Shown one piece after another: positions 1-6,436 of a DNA stretch of 7,344 nucleotides (positions within the stretch are counted from its first letter, which is position 1; the number at the start of each line of letters is the position of its first letter). The notes under the pieces were generated by a model that saw nothing but the letters and a program-made list of their open reading frames with translations, had not been told where the DNA came from and searched no databases. Origin of the DNA: an uncultured Saprospiraceae bacterium (GTDB lineage: Bacteria; Bacteroidota; Bacteroidia; Chitinophagales; Saprospiraceae); NCBI GenBank assembly GCA_938033975.1, contig CALHKJ010000222.1:1-7344 (forward strand), written 5' to 3'. The position numbers and the translations under genes are program-made.

Positions 1-1109
1 CTGCCGCATTGGTAATCATCCTCTCTGTATTCAACGGATTTGAGAGTCTCCTTTCTGGGCAATTTAATGCATTCAATCCCGATTATAAAATCATTCCATC
101 TGTTGGTAAAACTTTCAATCCGACAGACTCAATGATGATAGAAATTAAAAAATTAGAGTCTGTTTCTTATGCTTCCAAAGTGATTGAAGAAGTCGCACTT
201 TTTGAATACAAGGGAACCCAAGAAGTAGGAATGATCAAAGGAGTAGATAAAGACTTTCACAATGTAATTACTATTGATAGTTTTTTGCTCAACGGAAAAT
301 ACAAATTGAATGTTCCAGATATAGATTATGGTTTGATTGGTATTGGCATGAAGGTCAAACTGAATATCAATATAAATGATCGTTTAAATCCTGTCACCGT
401 TTACATGTTTTCAAGAAAGAAAAAAATGATAGGAGGTAGTGATTTTATTTTCAACGACCTATACCCTTCTGGCGTCTTTTCAGTAAGATCAGAAACAGAT
501 GCACAATATCTTATTAGTTCTTTAAGTTTTGCCGAAAAATTGATCGGTACAAAAAATGAATATACTGCCGTTGAAATAAAAGCTAAGGAAGATATTGATA
601 CAGAAAAATTTAGAGCTGATCTGAAAAAAATCCTTGGAGAGCAAATCATAATCAAAAACAAATTTGAACAAGATGAAGCTTTCTTAAAAATCATGAATAT
701 TGAAAAATGGGTTAGTTATTTGATAGTAAGTCTCACCCTATTATTGGTGGTTTTCAATTTAGTTGTTTGTCTTTGGATGATAGTCCTAGATAAGAAAAAG
801 GATATATCCGTTATGAAATCTTTTGGCTTTGACGAAAGAGGAATTTCACGAATATTTTTCAATATTGGATTGATGATAGCTGGAATAGGAATGATTCTCG
901 GCTTCATCATAGCCTTGGTTCTGTACTATCTGCAAAGTTCCCATGGACTCATATCAGTCCCAGATGGCTTTATGATCTCCGCATACCCTATTAAACTAAA
1001 GCTTTCAGATTTTTTAGTTGTTGGCCTGACAGTGCTGGTTTTAGGGCTTTTAGCAAGTATATTACCATCCTTGAAAGCAGGTAAAGGGTCGATTAATTTC
1101 AGTCAATAG
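1..1109 (+). CDS. LolC/LolE-type ABC transporter permease (FtsX family), 5'-truncated
   Basis: This is an inner-membrane permease of the type that, with a LolD-like ATPase, releases lipoproteins from the inner membrane for transport to the outer membrane. The reading frame is open to the window edge (first full codon at base 3), so the true start lies outside; the usual family length of about 400 residues suggests some 30-40 residues are missing. What remains begins inside the first membrane segment, with the family-typical stretch AALVIILSVFNGFESL. A large periplasmic domain follows (about residues 20-230 counted from base 9). Three membrane helices then lie near 234-259, 281-308 and 333-357. 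Between the first two of these, KKKDISVMKSFGF matches the cytoplasmic coupling loop of LolC/E and FtsX permeases. The family call is strong. Lipoprotein release as the substrate role is inferred, because other FtsX-like exporters share the fold. The three lipoprotein genes in this window fit but do not prove it. Confidence 0.85.
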   Translation, partial: AALVIILSVFNGFESLLSGQFNAFNPDYKIIPSVGKTFNPTDSMMIEIKKLESVSYASKVIEEVALFEYKGTQEVGMIKGVDKDFHNVITIDSFLLNGKYKLNVPDIDYGLIGIGMKVKLNININDRLNPVTVYMFSRKKKMIGGSDFIFNDLYPSGVFSVRSETDAQYLISSLSFAEKLIGTKNEYTAVEIKAKEDIDTEKFRADLKKILGEQIIIKNKFEQDEAFLKIMNIEKWVSYLIVSLTLLLVVFNLVVCLWMIVLDKKKDISVMKSFGFDERGISRIFFNIGLMIAGIGMILGFIIALVLYYLQSSHGLISVPDGFMISAYPIKLKLSDFLVVGLTVLVLGLLASILPSLKAGKGSINFSQ

Positions 1110-1136
1110 CGAGACATACAATTAGCTCGATTATTT

Positions 1137-1144
1137 TATCTTTG
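1137..1144 (+). promoter_or_regulatory. Bacteroidetes-type -7 promoter element
   Basis: TATCTTTG is an exact match to the TAnnTTTG -7 consensus of Bacteroidetes primary sigma factor promoters. It lies in the 55-base gap after the permease gene and 20 bases before the ATG at 1165. I see no good TTG at the -33 position. Initiation near 1148 would give a short leader of about 17 bases and would drive the operon of the unknown protein, the two cyclophilins and the kinase. Confidence 0.6.
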
Positions 1145-1164
1145 TGGCACAAAATGGCTCTTTA

Positions 1165-1521
1165 ATGGAAGAATGGGAGTTGGATTTTCTCTTTTTAAAA
1201 GTAAGACACTATATAAAAGATAAATTGTCTGTTAAGGAACTACCAGATATGCGTAGCATTATGTTTTTAATTGGTGTTCAAGAATTAGGAAGAGGTCCAC
1301 AAGAATTTAGCAAGGAAGAAAAACGAGACCTTATGCATGTAGCTGCATGTAGGCTATTAGAAGATGACGGCTATTATGAATTCAATGGAAGAGATGCAGA
1401 TGGTTGGCCACATTGGAATGTTGCGATTCCTTTTAAGACAAAAGGGATAAAAGAGCAAGAAACACTTTTAAAAGAAAAAATAATAAAATACTTCAGGACC
1501 AATAATCCGGAGTTTGAATAA
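1165..1521 (+). CDS. Conserved protein of unknown function, first gene of the cyclophilin-kinase operon
   Basis: The product has 118 residues with no signal peptide or membrane segment, so it is probably cytosolic. I do not recognise a named family. It resembles uncharacterised Bacteroidetes proteins I recall with an N-terminal LDFLFLKVRHYIK segment, a central FLIGVQELG helix, a K(R)DLMHVA(A)CRLL helix and a DGWPHW motif, here at about residues 79-84. It looks mostly helical and charged. The frame can be extended to a GTG at 1144, but that codon overlaps the -7 promoter element, so transcription would start downstream of it. The ATG at 1165 (MEEWELDFLF) is preferred. The stop is 16 bases before the first cyclophilin gene, implying co-transcription. 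No function can be assigned; its place beside periplasmic folding factors is suggestive only. Confidence 0.75.
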   Translation: MEEWELDFLFLKVRHYIKDKLSVKELPDMRSIMFLIGVQELGRGPQEFSKEEKRDLMHVAACRLLEDDGYYEFNGRDADGWPHWNVAIPFKTKGIKEQETLLKEKIIKYFRTNNPEFE

Positions 1522-1537
1522 ATTAAAATTAAAGTCT

Positions 1538-2173
1538 ATGAAAAATTATCTATTCATTCTTTTAAGCCTTTTTATTATCTCAGCATGTAATAGTGGCGAT
1601 AGCAAAACATACGCAGAGATTGAAACAGAATTTGGTACTATGAAAGTTGAATTATACAACTCAACTCCAGGACATAAAGAAAATTTTATCAAACTTGCAA
1701 AGGAAGGCTTTTATGATGGGCTTTTATTTCATAGAGTCATAGATGGTTTTATGGTTCAAGGTGGAGATCCAAATTCTAAAGATGCACCTGCTGGACAGAG
1801 ACTAGGGTCAGGTGGACCTGGATATACCATTCCTGCAGAAATTGGTGCTCCTCACTTTAAAGGAACTTTAGCTGCAGCAAGAACAGGTAACCCAGAAAAA
1901 AGGTCTTCTGGCTCTCAGTTCTACCTTACTCAAGGAAGACCTCTTACTGATGCACAGATTGCAAATTTTGAAAAACAAAAAGGAATTCAATATACCGAGG
2001 CACAGAAAGAAAAGTATAGAACATTGGGAGGAGTACCTTCTTTAGATATGGAATATACTGTGTATGGTGAAGTGGTTGAAGGTTTAGATATCATTGACAA
2101 AATCGCAACAGTAGCAAAAGATGGAAGTGACAGACCTGTTGAGGATGTAAAAATGAAAGTTAGAATACTTTAA
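1538..2173 (+). CDS. Cyclophilin-type peptidyl-prolyl cis-trans isomerase, lipoprotein
   Basis: This 211-residue enzyme catalyses cis-trans isomerisation of prolyl bonds and should help proteins fold in the periplasm or at a membrane surface. A lipoprotein signal peptide covers residues 1-16, with lipobox ISAC and lipidated Cys17. The cyclophilin domain runs from about 25 to 211. It has the active-site stretch FHRVIDGFMVQGGDP (catalytic Arg66, with Phe71 and Gln74) and GSQFYLT (Gln127, Phe128). An insert at about 133-168, rich in charged residues, lengthens the loop before YTVYGEVVEG. The insert takes the place of the loop carrying the cyclosporin-binding Trp of human CypA, and I see no Trp there, so cyclosporin sensitivity is unlikely. 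The frame could open at a TTG at 1514, inside the preceding gene, but only the ATG at 1538 puts the lipoprotein signal at the N-terminus. It lies between the unknown gene (16 bases) and its own paralogue (21 bases). Confidence 0.95.
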   Translation: MKNYLFILLSLFIISACNSGDSKTYAEIETEFGTMKVELYNSTPGHKENFIKLAKEGFYDGLLFHRVIDGFMVQGGDPNSKDAPAGQRLGSGGPGYTIPAEIGAPHFKGTLAAARTGNPEKRSSGSQFYLTQGRPLTDAQIANFEKQKGIQYTEAQKEKYRTLGGVPSLDMEYTVYGEVVEGLDIIDKIATVAKDGSDRPVEDVKMKVRIL

Positions 2174-2194
2174 GAAAATCAGAAATAGACAGAC

Positions 2195-3085
2195 GTGACT
2201 AGACTAGAATCCCTTTTATTGATTTGTATTTTGTGCTTAAGCTCATGTGCAAAACCCATTGCAGATTTTGTGCTTACACAGGAAGATGATATTGCACCAG
2301 CTGGTATCTCAATTGAAAATAATTCTAAAAATGCCGAATCTTACGAATGGGACTTCGGAGATGGAAACAGTTCGACGGAAGCTGCACCAGAACATAATTA
2401 TGTTCTTTCAGGAAGATATGTCGTTACTCTAAAAGCGAAAGCAAAGAATAAGGTTTCTACAAGTTCTAAAGAAGTAGTATTCGAAGCACCTCAAGATTGT
2501 CGCATTTTGATGAAGACAAATAAAGGTGATATTACTATTCTATTGTTTGATGATACACCAAAACATAGAGACAACATGATTTCTCTTGTAAAGAAAGATT
2601 TCTATGATGGTCTTTTATTTCACAGAGTTATAAAAGGTTTTATGGCCCAAGGAGGAGATCCTAATTCTAAGGATGCAGATAAGAATGCAAACTTAGGGTC
2701 TGGAGGCCCAGGTTATACCATACCTGCCGAAATCAATAATGACTTGGTTCACTACAAAGGAGCTTTGGCTGCAGCAAGACAAAACGACCAAGTCAACCCA
2801 GAAAGAAAATCTTCAGGAAGTCAATTTTATATTGTACACGGTGGACCTGTGTCAGAACAAAGTCTTGATAAACAAGAACGTAAAACTGGTATCATCTACT
2901 CTGACGAAATAAGAGAAAAATATTACGAAGTTGGTGGAACACCTTTTTTAGATTTTGACTATACCGTTTTTGGCCAAGTGCTAGAAGGTTTTGATGTTCT
3001 TGAAGCAATTGCAACAAGTAAAACTTTGCCAAGAGACAGACCAGAAGACGATATAGTAATTTTGGACATTGTACTTATCAAATAA
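2195..3085 (+). CDS. PKD-domain cyclophilin-type peptidyl-prolyl isomerase, lipoprotein
   Basis: This 296-residue lipoprotein joins a PKD domain to a cyclophilin. Residues 1-17 form a lipoprotein signal with lipobox LSSC and lipidated Cys18. A PKD immunoglobulin-like domain spans about 23-98, marked by YEWDFGDG at 50-57 and the closing GRYVVTLKA strand. The cyclophilin domain spans about 101-296, with catalytic Arg144 in FHRVIKGFMAQGGDP, Phe149, Gln152 and GSQFYI at 208-213. It carries the same loop insert (about 215-253) as the upstream gene, so the pair arose by duplication after that insert was gained; the PKD domain is present in one copy only. PKD domains usually bind proteins or glycans, so it may act as a spacer or a client-binding module (inference). 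The start is GTG. An in-frame stop at 2186-2188 closes the frame upstream, and the first in-frame ATG is codon 106, past the signal and the PKD domain. The stop codon overlaps the next gene by one base. Confidence 0.93.
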   Translation: MTRLESLLLICILCLSSCAKPIADFVLTQEDDIAPAGISIENNSKNAESYEWDFGDGNSSTEAAPEHNYVLSGRYVVTLKAKAKNKVSTSSKEVVFEAPQDCRILMKTNKGDITILLFDDTPKHRDNMISLVKKDFYDGLLFHRVIKGFMAQGGDPNSKDADKNANLGSGGPGYTIPAEINNDLVHYKGALAAARQNDQVNPERKSSGSQFYIVHGGPVSEQSLDKQERKTGIIYSDEIREKYYEVGGTPFLDFDYTVFGQVLEGFDVLEAIATSKTLPRDRPEDDIVILDIVLIK

Positions 3086-3840
3086 TGAATGCACAATTAG
3101 CAATCGATGTAGGAGCTACTGGAATAAAAGGAGCTCTTGTAGATGTAGGATCTGGAAGTCTAATTTCAGATAGAATCAAATACACTACCCCTTCTCCAGC
3201 ATTACCACATAAAGTAGTAAAGGTAATGAACAATATCATTGAAGACCTGAAGTGGACTGATGGAGATATAGGAATCGGATTCCCTGCAGTTGTCAAAAAC
3301 AATTTATGCTTCTCTGCTAGTAACATTGATGAGAGTTGGATCAATATTGATATCCAAAAATTAGTTAAAGAAATTACTGGATTGAATAGCCACACTCTCA
3401 ATGATGCAGATGCAGCCGGTATAGCAGAAGTTGCCTTTGGAAAAGCTCAGGACCAAGATGGTTCAGTAATTATGCTTACACTAGGATCTGGCATTGGCTC
3501 TGGTCTTTTTAAAGATGGCGAATTACTTCCCAATGTAGAATTGGGAAGAATGATCTATCGAGAAAGTGTTGCAGAACACTATGCATCAAACAGGGCTAGA
3601 AAAACCAAAGACTTGAGTTGGGACCAATATGGTGAAGAGCTAAATGAGTTCCTTCAATATGTCAATCGAATCTTTACACCTGACTTGATGGTAATTGGTG
3701 GAGGAATAAGCAAGAAGTTTAGCAACTACTCACATAAAATTGACCCAGCATTAAATGTAACTGATGCCGCTCTCAAAAACAATGCAGGTATCATTGGTGC
3801 AGCAATGTATGCTATGCAAATGAAAAATAAAACCGTCTAA
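3085..3840 (+). CDS. ppgK: Polyphosphate glucokinase-like ROK family kinase
   Basis: This 251-residue cytosolic kinase probably phosphorylates glucose to glucose 6-phosphate using polyphosphate, possibly also ATP. The length fits polyphosphate glucokinases (about 250-265). Visible motifs are phosphate-1 DVGATGIKG (8-16), IGIGFPAVV (62-70), the catalytic-loop motif LNDADAAG (105-112, general base Asp107), phosphate-2 LTLGSGIGSGLF (131-142), ASNRARK plus LSWDQYG (167-184), and GGGISKK (205-211). The Cys-rich zinc motif of many ROK proteins is absent, as is normal for this subgroup. The sugar-site motif, normally ELGH, reads ELGR (152-155), so the His that contacts sugar is replaced by Arg. This makes the glucose assignment less certain; another sugar or altered activity is possible. 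The start ATG overlaps the TAA of the upstream gene (TAATG), which suggests translational coupling. Grouping a glucose kinase with two secreted isomerases has no obvious functional logic. Confidence 0.85.
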   Translation: MNAQLAIDVGATGIKGALVDVGSGSLISDRIKYTTPSPALPHKVVKVMNNIIEDLKWTDGDIGIGFPAVVKNNLCFSASNIDESWINIDIQKLVKEITGLNSHTLNDADAAGIAEVAFGKAQDQDGSVIMLTLGSGIGSGLFKDGELLPNVELGRMIYRESVAEHYASNRARKTKDLSWDQYGEELNEFLQYVNRIFTPDLMVIGGGISKKFSNYSHKIDPALNVTDAALKNNAGIIGAAMYAMQMKNKTV

Positions 3841-3873
3841 AGCTTTGTTTTTTAGGCGACTTTAGCCTCTTTT
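3837..3873 (+). terminator. Possible weak transcription terminator after the kinase gene
   Basis: Two competing small hairpins can form here: AGGC/GCCT (3854-3857 with 3865-3868, seven-base loop), followed by CTCTTTT, and CTAAAG/CTTTAG (3837-3842 with 3860-3865). The stems are only 4-6 pairs, so the call rests mainly on position: end of an operon, just before a new promoter. Confidence 0.25.
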
Positions 3874-3900
3874 AAGCAGATTCAGCCCTTCTATTATTTA

Positions 3901-3908
3901 TATCTTTG
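3901..3908 (+). promoter_or_regulatory. Bacteroidetes-type -7 promoter element, almost touching the start codon
   Basis: TATCTTTG matches TAnnTTTG exactly and ends only five bases before the ATG at 3914. If initiation occurs at the usual distance, the transcript of the barrel gene would have a leader of zero to a few bases. I see no clear -33 TTG upstream. Confidence 0.6.
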
Positions 3909-3913
3909 TTTCT

Positions 3914-4588
3914 ATGCAGAAAGCAATTGTCATTGTAATTCTTTTGTCCATCAATGGACTCTTGTCTGCTCAGCTAACAATAGGTCCAAAGGTTTCATTT
4001 GCAAAGTCATTCGTTGGTAGTTCAGAACAGCTATATGACAACAATCAGAATCTAGTAATCTATCGTTTGGAGTTAAACAAACAACAGGTATTTCCATCTA
4101 TCGGAATAGTTGGCAATTATAGATTTTCTGAAAGCTTTACTAATCGAAATCTTTCTGCTTTTATTCAATTAGAATCCTTATTCACCTATCGCAGGACACA
4201 CTTTACTTTTGAAAATTTCCTTTCAGATGCAGATCCAAGAATTAGCACACTTGTCAAAGGGGTCAGCTTTGTTCGTTTTCCTGTACTAGGGGGACTTAGC
4301 TACAGGTCTCTTAAGTTTGGAATTGGACCAATATTTTCTTTTCGTACAAGCGAAGAAAAGATCTTTGACTTGTATCCAAATATTGAGGAAAGATTTAGAA
4401 GTTTTGAACCATCAGCAAGTGCTTTAATTGGATATCGAGTAGACGATTTTATTTTGGATATAAGTTATGAGTACCACTTCAATGGAGTGTCAGAATTTAT
4501 ATATTACAAAAACAAGAATGGAGGCTTTAAAGATCAACCACATTATCTGGCTCTAAATGCCACATACCTTTTCAGAACAAGGTACTAG
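3914..4588 (+). CDS. Outer-membrane beta-barrel protein (PorT-like)
   Basis: The 224-residue product has a Sec signal peptide (hydrophobic 4-17, cleavage likely after Ala19, LLSA|Q). The mature part is rich in alternating aromatic and polar residues that read as amphipathic beta strands. Examples are LTIGPKVSFAKSF at the mature N-terminus, LSAFIQLESLFTYRR (80-94), VRFPVLGGLSYRSLKFGIGP (120-139), DDFILDISYEYHF (177-189) and the closing YLALNATYLFRTRY, which ends in an aromatic residue as barrel proteins often do. The FPVLGGLSY...FGIGP pattern resembles the Bacteroidetes barrel families that include PorT. The fold call is reasonable, but the cargo or function is unknown. It appears to have its own promoter 73 bases after the kinase gene. 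Its stop codon overlaps that of the convergent barrel gene. Confidence 0.75.
   Translation: MQKAIVIVILLSINGLLSAQLTIGPKVSFAKSFVGSSEQLYDNNQNLVIYRLELNKQQVFPSIGIVGNYRFSESFTNRNLSAFIQLESLFTYRRTHFTFENFLSDADPRISTLVKGVSFVRFPVLGGLSYRSLKFGIGPIFSFRTSEEKIFDLYPNIEERFRSFEPSASALIGYRVDDFILDISYEYHFNGVSEFIYYKNKNGGFKDQPHYLALNATYLFRTRY
4585..4588. other. Shared stop codons of two convergent genes (CTAG)
   Basis: The palindrome CTAG holds both stops: TAG at 4586-4588 for the plus-strand barrel gene and TAG (read as CTA at 4585-4587) for the minus-strand one. There is no intergenic room for a terminator, so any transcript end must lie inside the opposite coding region. Confidence 0.9.
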
Positions 4589-5322
4589 TCTATATAAACA
4601 ATCTTCCTAAGCAATTTCAGGCCCATTGTTAGCTCAATACTAAAGTTTCTAATCTGTCTTTCCGGCAAAGTTGTCAGCTGTCCTGTATAAGGACTTGGCA
4701 CATTTGGTATTGCCATTTGATCGTATTGAAATGAAAGATCAGGACTGATGGTCAACTCAAAAAATGGCGCTATGAATTCACTTAAAAAGTATTCAATTCC
4801 TGCTCCACCACTAATCCCATAGGTAATCTTATTGGTTAAAGATTCAATTGGGAAAAAAGCAGATGTTACAACATTGTTGTTTGGGATATTTCCGAAATTA
4901 GTACTTACAGTATACTCCCCTCTTACACCTACATGGTAGTAACTTGTCCAACTACCAGAAGTTTTAAATCTCTTTTTGGCACCTAGCATCAATGAAATAT
5001 TATTGAAGCGAAATCCTTGAGTATAGTTATAGTTCAGGTTAGGATTTATTATTCTAGTTGCGCTTCCGCGAACGTGGTATCCGATACTTGCAAAGAGACT
5101 TCCTGTCCCTCTTTCATCTAGCGATTCAATAAAAAGATCTCCATGATAGGCAAAGAGTGGATCTCTATCTAAACCATTCCAGTTTTGAAAACCAAGAACT
5201 GATCCAGCCTTAGGTCCAAAGTAATATCCTTGAGCTTTAGTTTCTTTGCTCGTGCCGATAAAAAATATCAAACACAAAAGAAGACTAAATGGCCATGAAT
5301 AAAATGTAGATTGCTTTTCCAT
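4585..5322 (-). CDS. Outer-membrane beta-barrel protein, signal peptide present
   Basis: The 245-residue product has a signal peptide with a hydrophobic core at about 11-23 and probable cleavage after Ala30 (TKA|QG). The mature protein opens with GYYFGPKAGSVLGF, a first strand like that of the facing plus-strand barrel protein. It continues with probable strands such as GSLFASIGYHVRG (74-86), NNISLMLGAKKRF (107-119), SYYHVGVRGEYTV (127-139) and FSIELTMGLKLL near the end. Rows of Gly and aromatic residues and the lack of catalytic motifs fit a small porin-like or PorT-like barrel. The specific role is unknown. The gene starts 34 bases after the glucosaminidase stop, so the two may be co-transcribed, though a -7-like sequence (TATATTTT on the minus strand) sits just before the ATG. 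Confidence 0.72.
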   Translation of the reverse strand: MEKQSTFYSWPFSLLLCLIFFIGTSKETKAQGYYFGPKAGSVLGFQNWNGLDRDPLFAYHGDLFIESLDERGTGSLFASIGYHVRGSATRIINPNLNYNYTQGFRFNNISLMLGAKKRFKTSGSWTSYYHVGVRGEYTVSTNFGNIPNNNVVTSAFFPIESLTNKITYGISGGAGIEYFLSEFIAPFFELTISPDLSFQYDQMAIPNVPSPYTGQLTTLPERQIRNFSIELTMGLKLLRKIVYID

Positions 5323-5328
5323 TCTTTA

Positions 5329-5336
5329 AAAATATA
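5329..5336 (-). promoter_or_regulatory. Possible -7 promoter element before the minus-strand barrel gene
   Basis: On the minus strand this reads TATATTTT, matching TAnnTTTG except for the last base, and ends six bases before the ATG, an arrangement like that at 3901-3908. The region is very AT-rich, so chance is a real alternative and read-through from the glucosaminidase gene is equally possible. Confidence 0.3.
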
Positions 5337-5356
5337 AATAATGTAAGACTAAGAAG

Positions 5357-6436
5357 TTAAAATAACACAGACCTCTCCTTTTTTCTATTGTCACCCTTCT
5401 TTCTAAATTTAGGAACATTGTTCAATCTCACTATTCCCTTCAGATATATTTTCTCTCCAACCAATGGTTGTGATTCTAATGGCATTCTATTCTTTAGATA
5501 AAGAAACTCCAAGTTGACACCATACTTTCTGGCAATTGTTCTCATAGATTCACCTGGCTTTACAATATGATGTTTGTCACTTCCAAAGTAGCCTTTTCTT
5601 CTCTTCTCCAAAAAGACAACCTCTCCAGCAGGAATTGCCTGAGATGTAGATCTAAGCTTAAGATCTTCATTGTACTTCTTGAGGTCATCAAGTTTGATGT
5701 CATGATCTTTTGCAATTTCTCGCAAACTTAATTCTCCATTCGCAACCACAATCTTTGACTTGTTCATTTCCGAAGTAGCATAATATCCTGAAGATTTTGA
5801 TCTAGAGTCAGAACGGCTTGTCGATCTACTTGGAGAACTAGTCTCTACGGTAGGACTGCTTTGTTTCGGTTCATCTAGCTTAGTACGAACACTTGAAGTC
5901 GAAGCAATCACATTAGAATGATCAAGTTCCGTCAAATTGTATTTATGGATGATGTCGATAAGTTTGGTTGGATAGGCTTTATCAGTTGCATATCCTGCAG
6001 CTCTTAAGCCATAGGCCCAGCCTTCATAATCTGTACTAGCCAAATCAAATAAGCTACTGTACCGAGGTTGTTTGACTAAAAAATCAGAGTGAGCAATGAA
6101 GGAATGTGCCGGACTCTCAAATTTGCGGAAGCAAGATTTAATGAGTTTTCCATTTTTATAGTCATCATCTTCTCTATAATAGGTGTCTCCAGTCCAACCA
6201 CCATTGCATTTGATACCAAAATGATTGTTGGCTTGCCTCGCAAGTGTGCTTTCTCCCAATCCAGATTCAAGAATTGCCTGAGCCATCTTAATACTTGCGG
6301 GTATTTTGGTACGATGCATCTCAGAAATGGCCAATTCCCTATATTTTTCAATGTATTGTGTGGCCTTTCCACTGTTATCAGGGAACCCAAATAACACGTA
6401 AAAAAGACTTCCAATCACCATAATTCCTGTATTCAT
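5357..6436 (-). CDS. Glucosaminidase (GH73, FlgJ-like) with two C-terminal LysM domains
   Basis: This 359-residue peptidoglycan hydrolase should cleave the glycan backbone at N-acetylglucosaminyl linkages during wall growth or daughter-cell separation. A hydrophobic N-terminus (3-18) is probably a signal peptide or anchor, although it lacks the usual basic residues. The catalytic domain spans about 25-168. It shows KMAQAILESGLGES (50-63) with probable catalytic Glu57, NNHFGIKC (70-77) and GLRAAGYATDKAYPTKL (143-159). Cys77 and Cys102 may form a disulfide. A Ser/Arg/Thr-rich linker (about 178-218) follows. A degenerate LysM at about 227-277 and a clearer one at about 288-333 (HHIVKPGESMRTIARKYGV) should bind peptidoglycan. 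The tail is strongly basic (KFRKKGDNRKKER). This ATG is the only plausible start before an upstream in-frame stop. This domain order is common in Bacteroidetes. The upstream neighbour is the unknown lipoprotein, 103 bases away. Confidence 0.92.
   Translation of the reverse strand: MNTGIMVIGSLFYVLFGFPDNSGKATQYIEKYRELAISEMHRTKIPASIKMAQAILESGLGESTLARQANNHFGIKCNGGWTGDTYYREDDDYKNGKLIKSCFRKFESPAHSFIAHSDFLVKQPRYSSLFDLASTDYEGWAYGLRAAGYATDKAYPTKLIDIIHKYNLTELDHSNVIASTSSVRTKLDEPKQSSPTVETSSPSRSTSRSDSRSKSSGYYATSEMNKSKIVVANGELSLREIAKDHDIKLDDLKKYNEDLKLRSTSQAIPAGEVVFLEKRRKGYFGSDKHHIVKPGESMRTIARKYGVNLEFLYLKNRMPLESQPLVGEKIYLKGIVRLNNVPKFRKKGDNRKKERSVLF

Noticed and set aside
401..910. Open frames on the minus strand inside the permease gene
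   Set aside because: They lie opposite a strongly supported membrane protein, have no recognisable domains, and look like shadows of its codons.
2247..2432. Short plus-strand frame inside the PKD-cyclophilin gene
   Set aside because: It lies in another frame over the signal and PKD coding region, with no promoter and a composition that does not look protein-like.
3078..3401. Minus-strand frame opposite the kinase start
   Set aside because: It is opposite clear ROK motifs and shows no domain of its own.
6076..6414. Overlapping frames on both strands inside the glucosaminidase catalytic region
   Set aside because: The catalytic domain in the main frame is unambiguous; these frames are shadows of it.
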